Assembly (NCBI RefSeq): GCF_000633255.1
Contig: NZ_AYMJ01000034.1
Span: forward strand, 1-64,000
From: Pseudomonas sp. H1h
GTDB taxonomy: Bacteria > Pseudomonadota > Gammaproteobacteria > Pseudomonadales > Pseudomonadaceae
Reading direction: 5' to 3'
Length of the DNA: 64,000 nt
Positions 32,517 to 40,823 of the stretch are shown here, piece after piece. Both the position numbers and the translations under genes were made by a program. Within the stretch, counting starts at the first letter, position 1; each line of letters begins with the position of its first letter. The notes below the pieces were generated by a model that was not told the DNA's origin, searched no databases, and worked only from the letters and a program-made list of their open reading frames with translations.

Positions 32517-32542
32517 AAACCGGCGTTGATCGCCGGTTTTTT
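32517..32542 (+). terminator. Intrinsic terminator after folE
   Basis: AACCGGCG, TTGAT loop region, CGCCGGTT followed by seven or more T. Confidence 0.9.
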
Positions 32543-32604
32543 TTCGCCCGTGAAAAATCGGGTAAGCTGCGCGCCTTTCTCAATTTGCACCGTGAGGCTT
32601 CAAC

Positions 32605-32976
32605 GTGTTCGTAAAAGCGCTTCGTGTCGGCCTGGGCCAACTGATCATCTTTATCGACTTCATCACTCGTCCCGGCAAAAAACAGCGCCCGGCCGAAACT
32701 CAGGCCCAGGTCAATGCCGCCGCGAAAGGCCTGACCCTGTATCAGTTCCACGCCTGCCCGTTCTGCGTGAAAACCCGCCGCACCCTGCGTCGCCTGAACG
32801 TGCCGGTAGCGCTCAAGGATGCGAAGAACAACGAACAGGATCGCCAGACGCTGCTGGACCAGGGCGGCAAGATCAAGGTGCCGTGCCTGCGCATCGAAGA
32901 GAATGGGCAGACGACGTGGATGTATGAGTCGAAGGTGATCATTGATTATCTGGACAAGCGTTTCGCAGCTGTCTGA
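32605..32976 (+). CDS. Membrane-anchored-looking glutaredoxin
   Basis: 123 residues, GTG start behind GAGG. Residues 1-25 form a hydrophobic segment (LRVGLGQLIIFIDFITRPG) that may anchor or signal; the glutaredoxin domain follows with YQFHACPFCVKTRRTLRRLN (dithiol CPFC at 51-54), cis-Pro in IKVPCLRI near 93 and MYESKVIIDYLDKRF at the end. Dithiol glutaredoxins reduce protein or glutathione disulfides. The extra cysteine in VPCL next to the cis-proline is unusual and might tune redox behaviour. Confidence 0.9.
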   Translation: MFVKALRVGLGQLIIFIDFITRPGKKQRPAETQAQVNAAAKGLTLYQFHACPFCVKTRRTLRRLNVPVALKDAKNNEQDRQTLLDQGGKIKVPCLRIEENGQTTWMYESKVIIDYLDKRFAAV

Positions 32977-33002
32977 TGTTTATTTGTCGTGCTGACTGAC
33001 GT

Positions 33003-33071
33003 CTTCGCGAGCAAGCCCGCTCCCACAGTGGGAATGCATTCCAAATTGTGGGAGGGGGCTTGCTCGCGAAG
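33003..33071. repeat. REP pair
   Basis: CGCGAGCAAGCCCGCTCCCAC, spacer GAATGCATTCCAAATT, then GTGGGAGGGGGCTTGCTCGCG. Confidence 0.85.
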
Positions 33072-33103
33072 AGGCCCTCTCAGCCAACACAAATCCCAGA
33101 CAA

Positions 33104-33133
33104 AAATAAACCGGCCCATGAGCCGGTTTATTT
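33104..33133. terminator. Bidirectional intrinsic terminator
   Basis: AATAAACCGGC, loop CCATGA, GCCGGTTTATT with T-runs on both sides; stops the aminotransferase gene and any read-through from the glutaredoxin gene. Confidence 0.85.
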
Positions 33134-33135
33134 TT

Positions 33136-34302
33136 TCAGGCTGCTTTATCTGATTGCGCCTGCCGCACCACCGCCGCCAATCGCTTGAGCCCTTCGTCCA
33201 GTCGCGCCGGATCGATATGGCTGAAATTCAATCGCAGATGCCCCAGGTTCTTATCGGGATCGGGAAAGAACGGCTCACCTGGCATAAACGCCACGTCATT
33301 GGCCAGCGCCTCATTGAGCAAGGTGCGGGTGTCCAGCGGTTGCTTCAAAGTCAGCCAGAAAAACAGCCCGCCCTGCGGCGTATTCCAGTTCGCCAGATCG
33401 GAGAAATGCGTTTGCAATGCTGATTCAAACGCATCGCGCCGCTCTCGGTAAAAACCGCGCAGCTCGCTCAGATGCTGCTGATATTTTTCCGTGCCGATCC
33501 ATTGCAGCGCCTGCCACTGGCCGATGCGGTTGGTGTGCAGATCCGCCGACTGCTTGAGCTTGAGCAGATGCGGGAACAGGTCCGGGCTAGTAATCAGGTA
33601 GCCGACACGCAAACCCGGCAGCAGGGTTTTCGACACGGTGCCGGTGTAGATCCAGCTGGCCTTTTTCAGGCGCCCGGCAATCGGTTTGGCACTGCCGCCG
33701 TCGAAAGTCAGTTCGCGGTACGGCTCGTCTTCAATCAGGGTCACGCCGAACTCATCCAGCAGCGCGGCAACGGCGGCGCGCTTGGCTTCGCTGTAGCGCA
33801 CGGCAGAGGGGTTCTGGAATGTCGGGATCAGGTAGATGAACGCCGGACGATGCTGCTCAAGACGGCTGCGCAGTAGGACCAGATTCGGGCCATCGGCCTC
33901 TTGCGGCACGGTCAGGCAGTCGGCACCGAACAGCTGGAAGATCTGCAACGCGGCCAGGTAGGTGGGCGCTTCCAGCAGAATTTCGGTGCCTTTGTCGATG
34001 TACAACTTGGCCACCAGATCCAGCGTTTGCTGGGAACCGCTGACCACCAGCACCTGGCTCGCCTTGCAGTCCAGACCAAGCGCCCTCGCCTCTGCGGCCA
34101 GTGCTTCACGCAGCGCCGGCTCGCCTTCGCTCATGCCGTATTGGCCGAGGGACAACGGCATGTCGGCCCATTCGACTTTCGGCAGCATCGCTTCGGCCGG
34201 CAGACCACCGGCAAACGACATCACCTCCGGGCGCTGGGCGGCGGCGAGGATTTCACGGATCAGAGAACTTTTAAGGCGCGAGACACGTTCGGAAAAAGCC
34301 AT
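33136..34302 (-). CDS. PLP-dependent aminotransferase (2-aminoadipate/aromatic type)
   Basis: 388 residues from ATG 34302; a TTG 39 bases upstream has no ribosome site. Fold type I PLP enzyme of the branch related to LysN and MocR: opening FSERVSRLKSSLIREIL, MSFAGGLPAEAMLP, QYGMSEGEPALREAL, Asn-Pro in IPTFQNPSAVRYSEAKR near 170, Asp in LIEDEPYRELTF near 207 and the PLP lysine in YTGTVSKTLLPGLRVGYL near 232. The amino acid used is not predictable; 2-aminoadipate, branched and aromatic substrates occur. Divergent from the MarR gene, sharing two operators. Confidence 0.93.
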   Translation of the reverse strand: MAFSERVSRLKSSLIREILAAAQRPEVMSFAGGLPAEAMLPKVEWADMPLSLGQYGMSEGEPALREALAAEARALGLDCKASQVLVVSGSQQTLDLVAKLYIDKGTEILLEAPTYLAALQIFQLFGADCLTVPQEADGPNLVLLRSRLEQHRPAFIYLIPTFQNPSAVRYSEAKRAAVAALLDEFGVTLIEDEPYRELTFDGGSAKPIAGRLKKASWIYTGTVSKTLLPGLRVGYLITSPDLFPHLLKLKQSADLHTNRIGQWQALQWIGTEKYQQHLSELRGFYRERRDAFESALQTHFSDLANWNTPQGGLFFWLTLKQPLDTRTLLNEALANDVAFMPGEPFFPDPDKNLGHLRLNFSHIDPARLDEGLKRLAAVVRQAQSDKAA

Positions 34303-34335
34303 GGGAGTCACCGGTAGCGAGGCCTGGGAAAAATG

Positions 34336-34352
34336 AGTCAAACTGGTTGACT
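34336..34352. promoter_or_regulatory. Operator 1 (AGTCAA-N5-TTGACT)
   Basis: Perfect 6-bp arms around ACTGG. Sits between the divergent aminotransferase and MarR genes; its centre is 42 bases (four helical turns) from operator 2. Confidence 0.7.
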
Positions 34353-34378
34353 GAAACTACGACAGCTTGAGCGAGTAC

Positions 34379-34393
34379 GTCAATATGCTTGAC
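34379..34393. promoter_or_regulatory. Operator 2 (GTCAA-N5-TTGAC)
   Basis: Same palindrome as operator 1, with TATGC as spacer. It overlaps the MarR start codon at 34385, well placed for autorepression. Confidence 0.7.
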
Positions 34394-34831
34394 CTTAAAA
34401 ATCCTGCAAGCCAACAACAGGCGATGGAAGCGTTTTTCTTCGGCTATCAGGCGTTCACCGCCAAGGCCGATGAAATGCTGGAGCGCCGCGGCCTGTCCCG
34501 GGTGCATCAGCGGATCGTATTTTTTATCGCGCGGTACCCGAGCTTGAGTGTGAAGGAATTGCTCGGATTGCTCGGCGTGAGCAAACAGGCGTTGAACATG
34601 CCGTTGCGCCAGTTGCAGGAGATGCACCTGGTCGACAGCGTCGCGTCAGAGGCGGACAAGCGTAAGCGCCTGCTGGAACTGACCGCCGAGGGTGCGAAGT
34701 TCGAGCAGGCGTTGCGCCGCGAGCAGGTGAAGTTGCTTGAACGGGTGTTTGCCGAGGCTGGGGAGGCTGCGGTGAATGGGTGGTTGGCGGTGAATATGGC
34801 GTTGGGCGACAGCCAGGCACATCTCGATTGA
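34385..34831 (+). CDS. MarR-family transcriptional regulator
   Basis: 148 residues. Winged helix: helix-turn-helix LSVKELLGLLGVSKQALNMPLRQLQEMHLV near 57-87, wing DSVASEADKRKRLLELTAEG. N- and C-terminal helices would dimerise. Divergent from the aminotransferase gene; two identical GTCAA-N5-TTGAC palindromes lie at the start of both genes, so it probably represses itself and the aminotransferase until a ligand, perhaps an amino acid, binds. Start may instead be the ATG at 34424. Confidence 0.9.
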   Translation: MLDLKNPASQQQAMEAFFFGYQAFTAKADEMLERRGLSRVHQRIVFFIARYPSLSVKELLGLLGVSKQALNMPLRQLQEMHLVDSVASEADKRKRLLELTAEGAKFEQALRREQVKLLERVFAEAGEAAVNGWLAVNMALGDSQAHLD

Positions 34832-34843
34832 TCAGACTGACCT

Positions 34844-34937
34844 CTTCGGGAGCAAGCCCCATCCCCCAGGGTTCTGCTGAGTACCCATGATCCGGGTTCA
34901 CCGGAGATCCACTGTGGGAGGGGGCTTGCTTCCGAAA
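34844..34937. repeat. Degenerate REPIN
   Basis: Arms TTCGGGAGCAAGCCCCATCC and GTGGGAGGGGGCTTGCTTCC; several mismatches relative to the other copies. Confidence 0.65.
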
Positions 34938-35000
34938 GTGCCGGAACGGGCGATATATCCCTATCGCCTGACCTTTCGTAAACAAAACCAAAAACAATAT

Positions 35001-35028
35001 TTGCTTTATTTGTACACAAAAGCATAAT
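35001..35028 (+). promoter_or_regulatory. Permease promoter with palindromic operator in the spacer
   Basis: -35 TTGCTT (35001-35006), 16-base spacer, -10 CATAAT (35023-35028). The spacer contains TTTGT-AC-ACAAA (35009-35020), the same kind of palindrome found before uraH and puuE, so binding would block RNA polymerase. Confidence 0.6.
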
Positions 35029-35149
35029 CCACAGCGTGCGAGTTCCTGACCGCATGGTCAACAAATTCGCGTATGCCTCAAAGGGCTGCTGCCACCCCTC
35101 ATGGGTCCGGCCCTGGAAATAACAATAAAACTCTTGAGGAGTACTCGCT

Positions 35150-36499
35150 GTGGAAAGCCGCAAATCCGAAGCATCGACGCTGGAACTCTCGCCGCCACTA
35201 CGCAGTGGCGTGCTGGAGCGCATCTTTAAACTCAGCTTGCATGGCACCACGGTGAAGACCGAGCTGATTGCCGGTCTGACAACCTTCATCACCATGGCCT
35301 ACATCATCTTCGTCAACCCGAACATCATGGCCGATGCCGGGATCGATCACGGTGCAGCCTTCGTCGCCACGTGTATCGCCGCGGCATTGGGCTGCCTGTT
35401 GATGGGCCTGTACGCCAACTGGCCGGTAGGTCTGGCGCCCGGCATGGGCCTCAACGCCTTCTTCACTTACACCGTGGTCGGCACCATGGGCTACAACTGG
35501 GAAACCGCGCTCGGTGCGGTGTTCGTCTCCGGTGTACTGTTCATGATCCTGACCTTCTCACGGATTCGCGAGTGGCTGCTGAACAGCATTCCGGTCAGCC
35601 TGCGCTTTGCGATGGGCGCCGGTGTCGGTCTGTTCCTCGGACTGATCGGCCTGAAGACGGCGGGCATCGTGGTCGACAGCCCGGCCACTCTGATCAAGCT
35701 CGGCTCCCTGCGTGAACCCGGCCCGCTGCTGGCGGCGATCTGCTTCCTGATGATCGCGATCCTCAGCTACCACAAAGTGTTCGGCGCGATCCTCATCAGC
35801 ATCATCACCGTGACCCTCGCCGGTTGGGGCCTGGGCATCGTGCACTACTCAGGCATCATGTCGACCCCGCCAAGCCTGGCACCGACCTTCATGGCGATGA
35901 ACGTCGCGGGCGTGTTCAACGTCAGCATGATCAGCGTGGTCCTGGCCTTCCTCTTTGTGCATATGTTCGACACCGCCGGCACCCTGATGGGCGTCGCCCA
36001 GCGCGCCAATCTGGTCAACGCTGACGGCCGTATCGAAAACCTCTCGCGCGCCATGAAAGCCGACAGTGCTTCCAGCGTCTTCGGCGCCGTTGTCGGCGTT
36101 CCTCCTGTCACCAGCTACGTGGAAAGTGCCGCCGGTGTAGCCGCTGGTGGTCGGACTGGTCTTACCGCAGTCACCGTAGGTGTGCTATTTATAGCCGCGA
36201 TGTTTTTCGCACCGCTGGCCGGCATGATTCCCGCTTACGCCACCGCCGGTGCACTGATCTACGTTGCGATGCTGATGATGGGCGGCATGGCCCACATCGA
36301 GTGGGACGAAGCCACTGACGCCATTCCGGCGATCGTCACCGCGATCATGATGCCGCTGACCTTCTCGGTCGCCGACGGCATCGCGCTGGGCTTCATCACC
36401 TACGTGGCGTTGAAGGCCGGTACCGGCAAGTACAAGGAAATTTCCGTCAGCCTGTGGGTGCTCTGCGCGATCTTCATCGCCAAGTTCATCTTCTTGTAA
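35150..36499 (+). CDS. AzgA-type purine (adenine/hypoxanthine/guanine) permease
   Basis: 449 residues, GTG start behind TTGAGGAG. About twelve or more membrane segments of the nucleobase permease fold. AzgA-family features are KTELIAGLTTFITMAYIIFVNPNIM near residue 36, GLAPGMGLNAFFTYTVVGTMGYNW, FVHMFDTAGTLMGVAQRANL and VVGVPPVTSYVESAAGVAAGGRTGLTA. It imports purine bases with protons. It is the first gene of the ureide region and its promoter holds the shared operator, tying uptake to urate catabolism. Confidence 0.94.
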   Translation: MESRKSEASTLELSPPLRSGVLERIFKLSLHGTTVKTELIAGLTTFITMAYIIFVNPNIMADAGIDHGAAFVATCIAAALGCLLMGLYANWPVGLAPGMGLNAFFTYTVVGTMGYNWETALGAVFVSGVLFMILTFSRIREWLLNSIPVSLRFAMGAGVGLFLGLIGLKTAGIVVDSPATLIKLGSLREPGPLLAAICFLMIAILSYHKVFGAILISIITVTLAGWGLGIVHYSGIMSTPPSLAPTFMAMNVAGVFNVSMISVVLAFLFVHMFDTAGTLMGVAQRANLVNADGRIENLSRAMKADSASSVFGAVVGVPPVTSYVESAAGVAAGGRTGLTAVTVGVLFIAAMFFAPLAGMIPAYATAGALIYVAMLMMGGMAHIEWDEATDAIPAIVTAIMMPLTFSVADGIALGFITYVALKAGTGKYKEISVSLWVLCAIFIAKFIFL

Positions 36500-36525
36500 G
36501 CGTCACGCGGTTCAAGCGTCAAAAC

Positions 36526-36553
36526 AGCCTCACCCTCGCGGGTGGGGCTTTTG
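36526..36553 (+). terminator. Intrinsic terminator after the purine permease
   Basis: AGCCTCACCC, loop TCGC, GGGTGGGGCT, then TTT. Confidence 0.75.
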
Positions 36554-36589
36554 CACATTCTTGAGTACAACAAAAAAAGGAGGAAAGTG

Positions 36590-37216
36590 ATGAGTCTGGA
36601 AACCTGGCTGCTGTTCAGCGGCGCTGCATTGGTGGTGATCCTGATCCCGGGGCCGCTGTCGCTGCTGATGATCAGCAACAGCCTGAACTACGGTTTGCGC
36701 CGTTCGTACCCGGCGTTTCTCGGCGGCGTGATCGCCTCGATCTGCCTGCTCAGTGCTTCAGCACTGGGGCTTGGCGCCCTGCTTCTGGCGTCGGAGCAGT
36801 TGTTCAGCGCCTTGAAGATCGTCGGCGCGCTGTACCTGTTCTACCTCGCCTGGCAGAGCTGGCAGCAATCGCGTCAGCCAGCCGTGGGCGCTGAAGTGCC
36901 GCAAGCGGCGCCGGTACCGCGCTTTCGCACCTTGTTCGGGCGCGCGTTTGTATTGGGCGCGAGCAACCCGAAAGACATTCTGTTCTTCGCCGCGTTTCTG
37001 CCGCAGTTCCTCAGTGCACAACAGCCGTTCCTGCCGCAGTTGCTGATCATGATCGCCACCTGGGTGGTGCTCGACCTGTGCTGCAAACTGGCTTACGGGC
37101 TGGGTGCACACGGCGCGGCGCGCTATCTGCGCAGCGGCAAGGGGCAGAGCTGGTTCAACCGGGTGAGTGCCGGGTTGTTCAGTGGCGCGGGGGCGGCTTC
37201 ACTTCTGAGCCGCTAA
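36590..37216 (+). CDS. LysE/RhtB-family exporter
   Basis: 208 residues from ATG 36590, which follows an excellent AAAGGAGG. Six membrane helices; the LysE mark is PGPLSLLMISNSLNYGLRRSYPAFLGG near 21 and the central GRAFVLGASNPKDILFFAAFLPQF near 118. Family members export amino acids or related small metabolites. It sits between the purine permease terminator and a REP pair, so it is probably transcribed alone; whether it relates to ureide metabolism is unclear. Confidence 0.92.
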   Translation: MSLETWLLFSGAALVVILIPGPLSLLMISNSLNYGLRRSYPAFLGGVIASICLLSASALGLGALLLASEQLFSALKIVGALYLFYLAWQSWQQSRQPAVGAEVPQAAPVPRFRTLFGRAFVLGASNPKDILFFAAFLPQFLSAQQPFLPQLLIMIATWVVLDLCCKLAYGLGAHGAARYLRSGKGQSWFNRVSAGLFSGAGAASLLSR

Positions 37217-37228
37217 GAGCAAAAAGCT

Positions 37229-37293
37229 TCGCGAGCAAGTCCGCTCCCACTGGATGTCGTTATTCCAAAGTGGGAGCGGGCTTGCTCGCGGCG
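37229..37293. repeat. REP pair
   Basis: CGCGAGCAAGTCCGCTCCCAC and GTGGGAGCGGGCTTGCTCGC, between the convergent LysE and uraH genes. Confidence 0.85.
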
Positions 37294-37321
37294 TCAGATC
37301 AGGCATCACTTTTCCAAAGGC

Positions 37322-37348
37322 GAAAAAAAGCCCGCAGTGTGAGCGGGC
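37322..37348 (-). terminator. Intrinsic terminator of uraH
   Basis: GCCCGC/GCGGGC stem; on the minus strand it is followed by seven T. Confidence 0.85.
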
Positions 37349-37406
37349 GAAAGACCAAAGAAGCTATATGCGCAGTCGCTTCCCGGTGGGGGCAGCTGCT
37401 TGGGGG

Positions 37407-37760
37407 TCAGCTGCCCCGGTAGGTGGAATAGCTGTAAGGCGAAATCAGCAGTGGCACGTGGTAGTGATCCTGCTCGGCGGAGATGCCGAAGCGCAGCACC
37501 ACCACGTCCAGAAACGCCGGTTCCGGCAACTGCACGCCACGGGCGCGGTAATAATCGCCGGCGTGGAACTGCACCTGATAAACCCCGGTGCGGTAGTCAT
37601 CGCCTTGCAGCAGCGGCGCATCGACCCGGCCATCGCTGTTGGTTATCGCACTGGCGACCAATTCCAGGTGCGAACCTTCAACGCGGTACAGCTCGACCTT
37701 GATCGAGCTGCCCGGGCAACCGTGTGCAGCGTCCAAAACGTGTGTTGTCAAACGTCCCAT
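37407..37760 (-). CDS. uraH: 5-hydroxyisourate hydrolase (transthyretin-like)
   Basis: 117 residues. Hydrolyses 5-hydroxyisourate, the product of urate oxidation, to OHCU. Signatures are GRLTTHVLDAAHGCPG at the start (catalytic His), SDGRVDAPLL near 43, and the C-terminal tetrapeptide YRGS, the hallmark that separates the enzyme from transthyretin. No signal peptide, so cytoplasmic. Transcribed divergently from puuE; a TTGTACACAA palindrome lies 130 bases upstream. Confidence 0.97.
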   Translation of the reverse strand: MGRLTTHVLDAAHGCPGSSIKVELYRVEGSHLELVASAITNSDGRVDAPLLQGDDYRTGVYQVQFHAGDYYRARGVQLPEPAFLDVVVLRFGISAEQDHYHVPLLISPYSYSTYRGS

Positions 37761-37890
37761 TGATTCTGCGCGCCTGCCTGCGTGGAGCAGTCAGACTTCG
37801 CGCCTCCCGAAGTCAGGTAAAAAGGAGACCGCACCGATTCGGAGCACGAAAAGCTGCGGCGAGCGACTGATTAAGACACTTTTCAAAAAA

Positions 37891-37902
37891 ATTGTACACA
37901 AT
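37891..37902. promoter_or_regulatory. Operator ATTGT-AC-ACAAT (uraH side)
   Basis: Palindrome matching those at the permease and puuE promoters; within A/T-rich DNA upstream of uraH. Confidence 0.65.
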
Positions 37903-38097
37903 AAAAACGACATTTTTCACCTCACCCCCGCCATTCGGGCGTTTACCCCTGATCTGCCCCTCAAGTGCCTATCTATTGAACCTCCCATCCATTAGCTGAC
38001 TGGTCAGGCAGGTTTCTTGCAGGCTCACGCCATTAACAGCAAAAGATGACAGTCGGTGAAAAATGCGAAAATTCAGGCTTACAAATTGAGAATAAAG

Positions 38098-38107
38098 TTG
38101 TATACAA
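38098..38107. promoter_or_regulatory. Operator TTGTATACAA (puuE side)
   Basis: Perfect 10-bp palindrome overlapping a possible -10 box TATACA (38101-38106), with TTACAA 16 bases before it as -35. The sequence is typical of FadR-branch (FCD) GntR regulators. Confidence 0.65.
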
Positions 38108-38180
38108 TCAGCCCATCGCTGTGACGCCAGCCTGCCAGGCCGCCACACACATCTGTCAACGAATAAGAAGGAAGACTGCA

Positions 38181-39107
38181 GTGAGCGCTGACTACCCACG
38201 CGACCTGATCGGTTACGGCAGTAACCCTCCTCACCCACACTGGCCGGGCAATGCCCGCATCGCCCTGTCATTCGTGCTCAACTACGAAGAAGGCGGCGAG
38301 CGCAACATTCTGCACGGCGATAAAGAATCCGAAGCTTTCCTGTCCGAGATGGTTGCCGCCCAGCCGCTGCAAGGCGCGCGCAACATGAGCATGGAATCGC
38401 TTTACGAGTATGGCAGTCGTGCCGGCGTCTGGCGGATCCTGAAACTGTTCAAGGAATTCGACATTCCGCTGACTGTCTTCGCCGTCGCCATGGCCGCCCA
38501 GCGCCACCCGGACGTAATCCGCGCGATGGTCGAGGCCGGTCACGAGATCTGCAGCCACGGCTACCGCTGGATCGACTACCAGTACATGGACGAAGCGCAG
38601 GAACGCGAGCACATGCTCGAAGCGATCCGCATCCTCACCGAACTCACCGGCGAGCGCCCGCTGGGCTGGTACACCGGCCGCACCGGGCCGAACACCCGCC
38701 GCCTGGTGATGGAAGAAGGCGGCTTCCTCTACGACTGCGACACCTACGACGACGACCTGCCCTACTGGGAACCAAATAACCCGACCGGCAAGCCGCACCT
38801 GGTGATCCCTTACACCCTCGACACCAACGACATGCGTTTCACGCAAGTGCAGGGTTTCAACAAGGGCGACGACTTCTTCGAATACCTCAAAGACGCGTTC
38901 GACGTGCTCTACGCCGAAGGTGGCGAAGCGCCGAAGATGCTCTCGATCGGTCTGCACTGCCGCCTGATCGGCCGTCCGGGTCGTCTGGCTTCGCTCAAAC
39001 GCTTCATCGAATACGCCAAAAGTCATGAACAGGTGTGGTTCAGCCGCCGCGTCGACATCGCGCGCCACTGGCACGAAACCCACCCGTACCAAGGGGCCGC
39101 CAAATGA
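38181..39107 (+). CDS. puuE: Allantoinase PuuE (polysaccharide-deacetylase fold)
   Basis: 308 residues from GTG 38181, behind AAGGAAG; an ORF extension upstream crosses the promoter. Opens allantoin to allantoate. The NodB-like barrel is shown by ARIALSFVLNYEEGGE near 28, FAVAMAAQRHPDVIRAMVEAGHEICSHGYRWIDYQYM near 100, WYTGRTGPNTRRL near 170 and SIGLHCRLIGRPGR near 262. It is a metal-independent allantoinase unrelated to the amidohydrolase type. Stop overlaps the uraD start (ATGA). Confidence 0.96.
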   Translation: MSADYPRDLIGYGSNPPHPHWPGNARIALSFVLNYEEGGERNILHGDKESEAFLSEMVAAQPLQGARNMSMESLYEYGSRAGVWRILKLFKEFDIPLTVFAVAMAAQRHPDVIRAMVEAGHEICSHGYRWIDYQYMDEAQEREHMLEAIRILTELTGERPLGWYTGRTGPNTRRLVMEEGGFLYDCDTYDDDLPYWEPNNPTGKPHLVIPYTLDTNDMRFTQVQGFNKGDDFFEYLKDAFDVLYAEGGEAPKMLSIGLHCRLIGRPGRLASLKRFIEYAKSHEQVWFSRRVDIARHWHETHPYQGAAK

Positions 39108-39619
39108 GCCGCTTTCAAACCCTGCAACCGTCGACCCTGAGCCGCGACGCTTTCGTCAAAGCCTTCGCCGACATCTACGAACATTCGCCATGGGTGGCCG
39201 AGAAGGCCTACGACCTGGGCGCGGACGCTTCGATCGACGAGATCGAAACCCTGCACCAGCGCATGAGCGACATCCTGTTGAGCGCCGATCACACCAGCCA
39301 GCTGGCCCTGATCAACGCTCACCCGGACCTGGCCGGCAAAGCTGCCGTCCAGGGCCAGTTGACCGAAGCCAGCACCAATGAACAGGCTGGCGCCGGTATT
39401 CACCAATGCACGGCCGAAGAGTTCCAGCGCTTCACCGAGCTGAACGACGCCTACAAAGCCAAGTTCAAGTTTCCCTTCATCATGGCGGTAAAAGGCAGCA
39501 ACCGGCATCAGATCCTCGCGGCGTTCGAAACGCGTATTCACAATTCGGTCGACACCGAATTCAAATGCGCGCTGGCGGAGATCAACAAGATCGCCCTGTT
39601 CCGTTTACTGACTCTTTAG
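39104..39619 (+). CDS. uraD: OHCU decarboxylase
   Basis: 171 residues. Decarboxylates 2-oxo-4-hydroxy-4-carboxy-5-ureidoimidazoline to S-allantoin, between UraH and PuuE in the pathway. All-helical; the marks are FADIYEHSPWVAEKAYD near 22, LALINAHPDLAGKAA near 68 (catalytic His) and FKFPFIMAVKGSNRHQILAAFETRI near 120. Its ATG overlaps the puuE stop by four bases, so both are made together. Confidence 0.97.
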   Translation: MSRFQTLQPSTLSRDAFVKAFADIYEHSPWVAEKAYDLGADASIDEIETLHQRMSDILLSADHTSQLALINAHPDLAGKAAVQGQLTEASTNEQAGAGIHQCTAEEFQRFTELNDAYKAKFKFPFIMAVKGSNRHQILAAFETRIHNSVDTEFKCALAEINKIALFRLLTL

Positions 39620-39707
39620 CGAAGCCTGACCCGAGTGCATCAGACGCGGAGAGCACCCAGGGTCTTGCAAGCATCCCCAGCCACTTATTTAAAGGCAGAC
39701 AAGAAGA

Positions 39708-40703
39708 ATGAAAGCTTACGCCGTACCTTTCGAGAAGTTCGTCAACCTGGCCGATGCCCGTCTGGGCACCAAAATCATCTCGGTCACCGATGACTGGTTC
39801 GCAGACGCCAATCGTCTGTTTCAGCCGACCCCGGCCGTGTGGAAGGAGGGTGTGTTCGACGACAACGGCAAGTGGATGGACGGCTGGGAATCGCGCCGCA
39901 AGCGCTTTGAAGGCTTCGACAGCGCGGTGATCCGTCTGGGCGTACCGGGCTCGATCAAAGGCGTGGACATCGACACTTCATTCTTCACCGGCAACTTCCC
40001 GCCATCGGCCTCGCTGGAAGCGTGCTTCCTGGCCTCGGGCGAGCCGGACGAAAACACCCAGTGGACTGAAGTACTGTCGGCCGTCGAGCTGCAGGGCAAC
40101 AGCCACCACTACCACGAAATCAGCAACGACCAAGCGTTCAGCCACCTGCGCTTCAACATCTACCCGGACGGCGGCGTGGCCCGTCTGCGCGTGTATGGCA
40201 TTCCGTTCCGCGACTGGTCGGCTGTGGGTGACAACGAGCAAGTCGATCTGGCAGCAGCCCTCAACGGTGGCCGCGCCCTCGCTTGCTCCGATGAACACTT
40301 CGGCCGCATGAGCAACATCCTCAACCCGGGCCGTGGCATCAACATGGGCGACGGTTGGGAAACTGCACGTCGTCGTACTCCGGGCAATGACTGGGTGATC
40401 GTCGCGCTGGGCCATCCGGGCGAGATCGAAAAAATCGTCGTCGACACCCTGCACTTCAAAGGCAACTACCCGGACACCTGCTCGATCCAGGGCGCGTTCG
40501 TCAAGGGCGGCACCGACAGCCAGATCGAAACCCAGTCGCTGTTCTGGCGTGAACTGCTGCCGAGCCAGAAGCTGGAAATGCACGTCGAGCACACCTTCGT
40601 CGAGCAGATCAAGGCGCTGGGCCCGATCACCCACATCCGCCTGAACGTGTTCCCGGACGGTGGTGTAAGTCGCCTGCGCGTACTGGGCAAGGTCGCTAAA
40701 TAA
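39708..40703 (+). CDS. alc: Allantoicase
   Basis: 331 residues. Cleaves allantoate to urea and ureidoglycolate. Two tandem allantoicase repeats are visible, each with a DGWESRRKRFEGFDSAVIRLG / DGWETARRRTPGNDWVIVALG strand, a DTSFFTGNFPP / DTLHFKGNYPDTCS block and FNIYPDGGVARLRVYG / LNVFPDGGVSRLRVLG end. Follows uraD by 88 bases on the same strand. Confidence 0.97.
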   Translation: MKAYAVPFEKFVNLADARLGTKIISVTDDWFADANRLFQPTPAVWKEGVFDDNGKWMDGWESRRKRFEGFDSAVIRLGVPGSIKGVDIDTSFFTGNFPPSASLEACFLASGEPDENTQWTEVLSAVELQGNSHHYHEISNDQAFSHLRFNIYPDGGVARLRVYGIPFRDWSAVGDNEQVDLAAALNGGRALACSDEHFGRMSNILNPGRGINMGDGWETARRRTPGNDWVIVALGHPGEIEKIVVDTLHFKGNYPDTCSIQGAFVKGGTDSQIETQSLFWRELLPSQKLEMHVEHTFVEQIKALGPITHIRLNVFPDGGVSRLRVLGKVAK

Positions 40704-40716
40704 GCGTTGAACCCAT

Positions 40717-40780
40717 TCGCGAGCAGGCTCGCTCCCACAGGGGATTGCATTCCAAATGTGGGAGCGAGCCTGCTCGCGAT
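40717..40780. repeat. REP pair inside the ureide operon
   Basis: CGCGAGCAGGCTCGCTCCCAC, spacer GATTGCATTCCAAAT, GTGGGAGCGAGCCTGCTCGCG, between alc and allA. May tune relative mRNA levels. Confidence 0.85.
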
Positions 40781-40823
40781 AGCAATAGAACAGTCAACAA
40801 CGAATTCGGATAAGAAGAACAGC

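Larger units (their letters stand above)
34832..35149. other. Intergenic stretch: decayed REP pair and permease promoter
   Basis: Contains the degenerate REP pair at 34844-34937 and the promoter/operator at 35001-35028. Nothing else seen. Confidence 0.6.
37761..38180. other. Divergent uraH-puuE control region
   Basis: No gene. A/T-rich stretches at 37880-37920 and 38040-38110 carry one operator each, listed separately. Confidence 0.6.
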
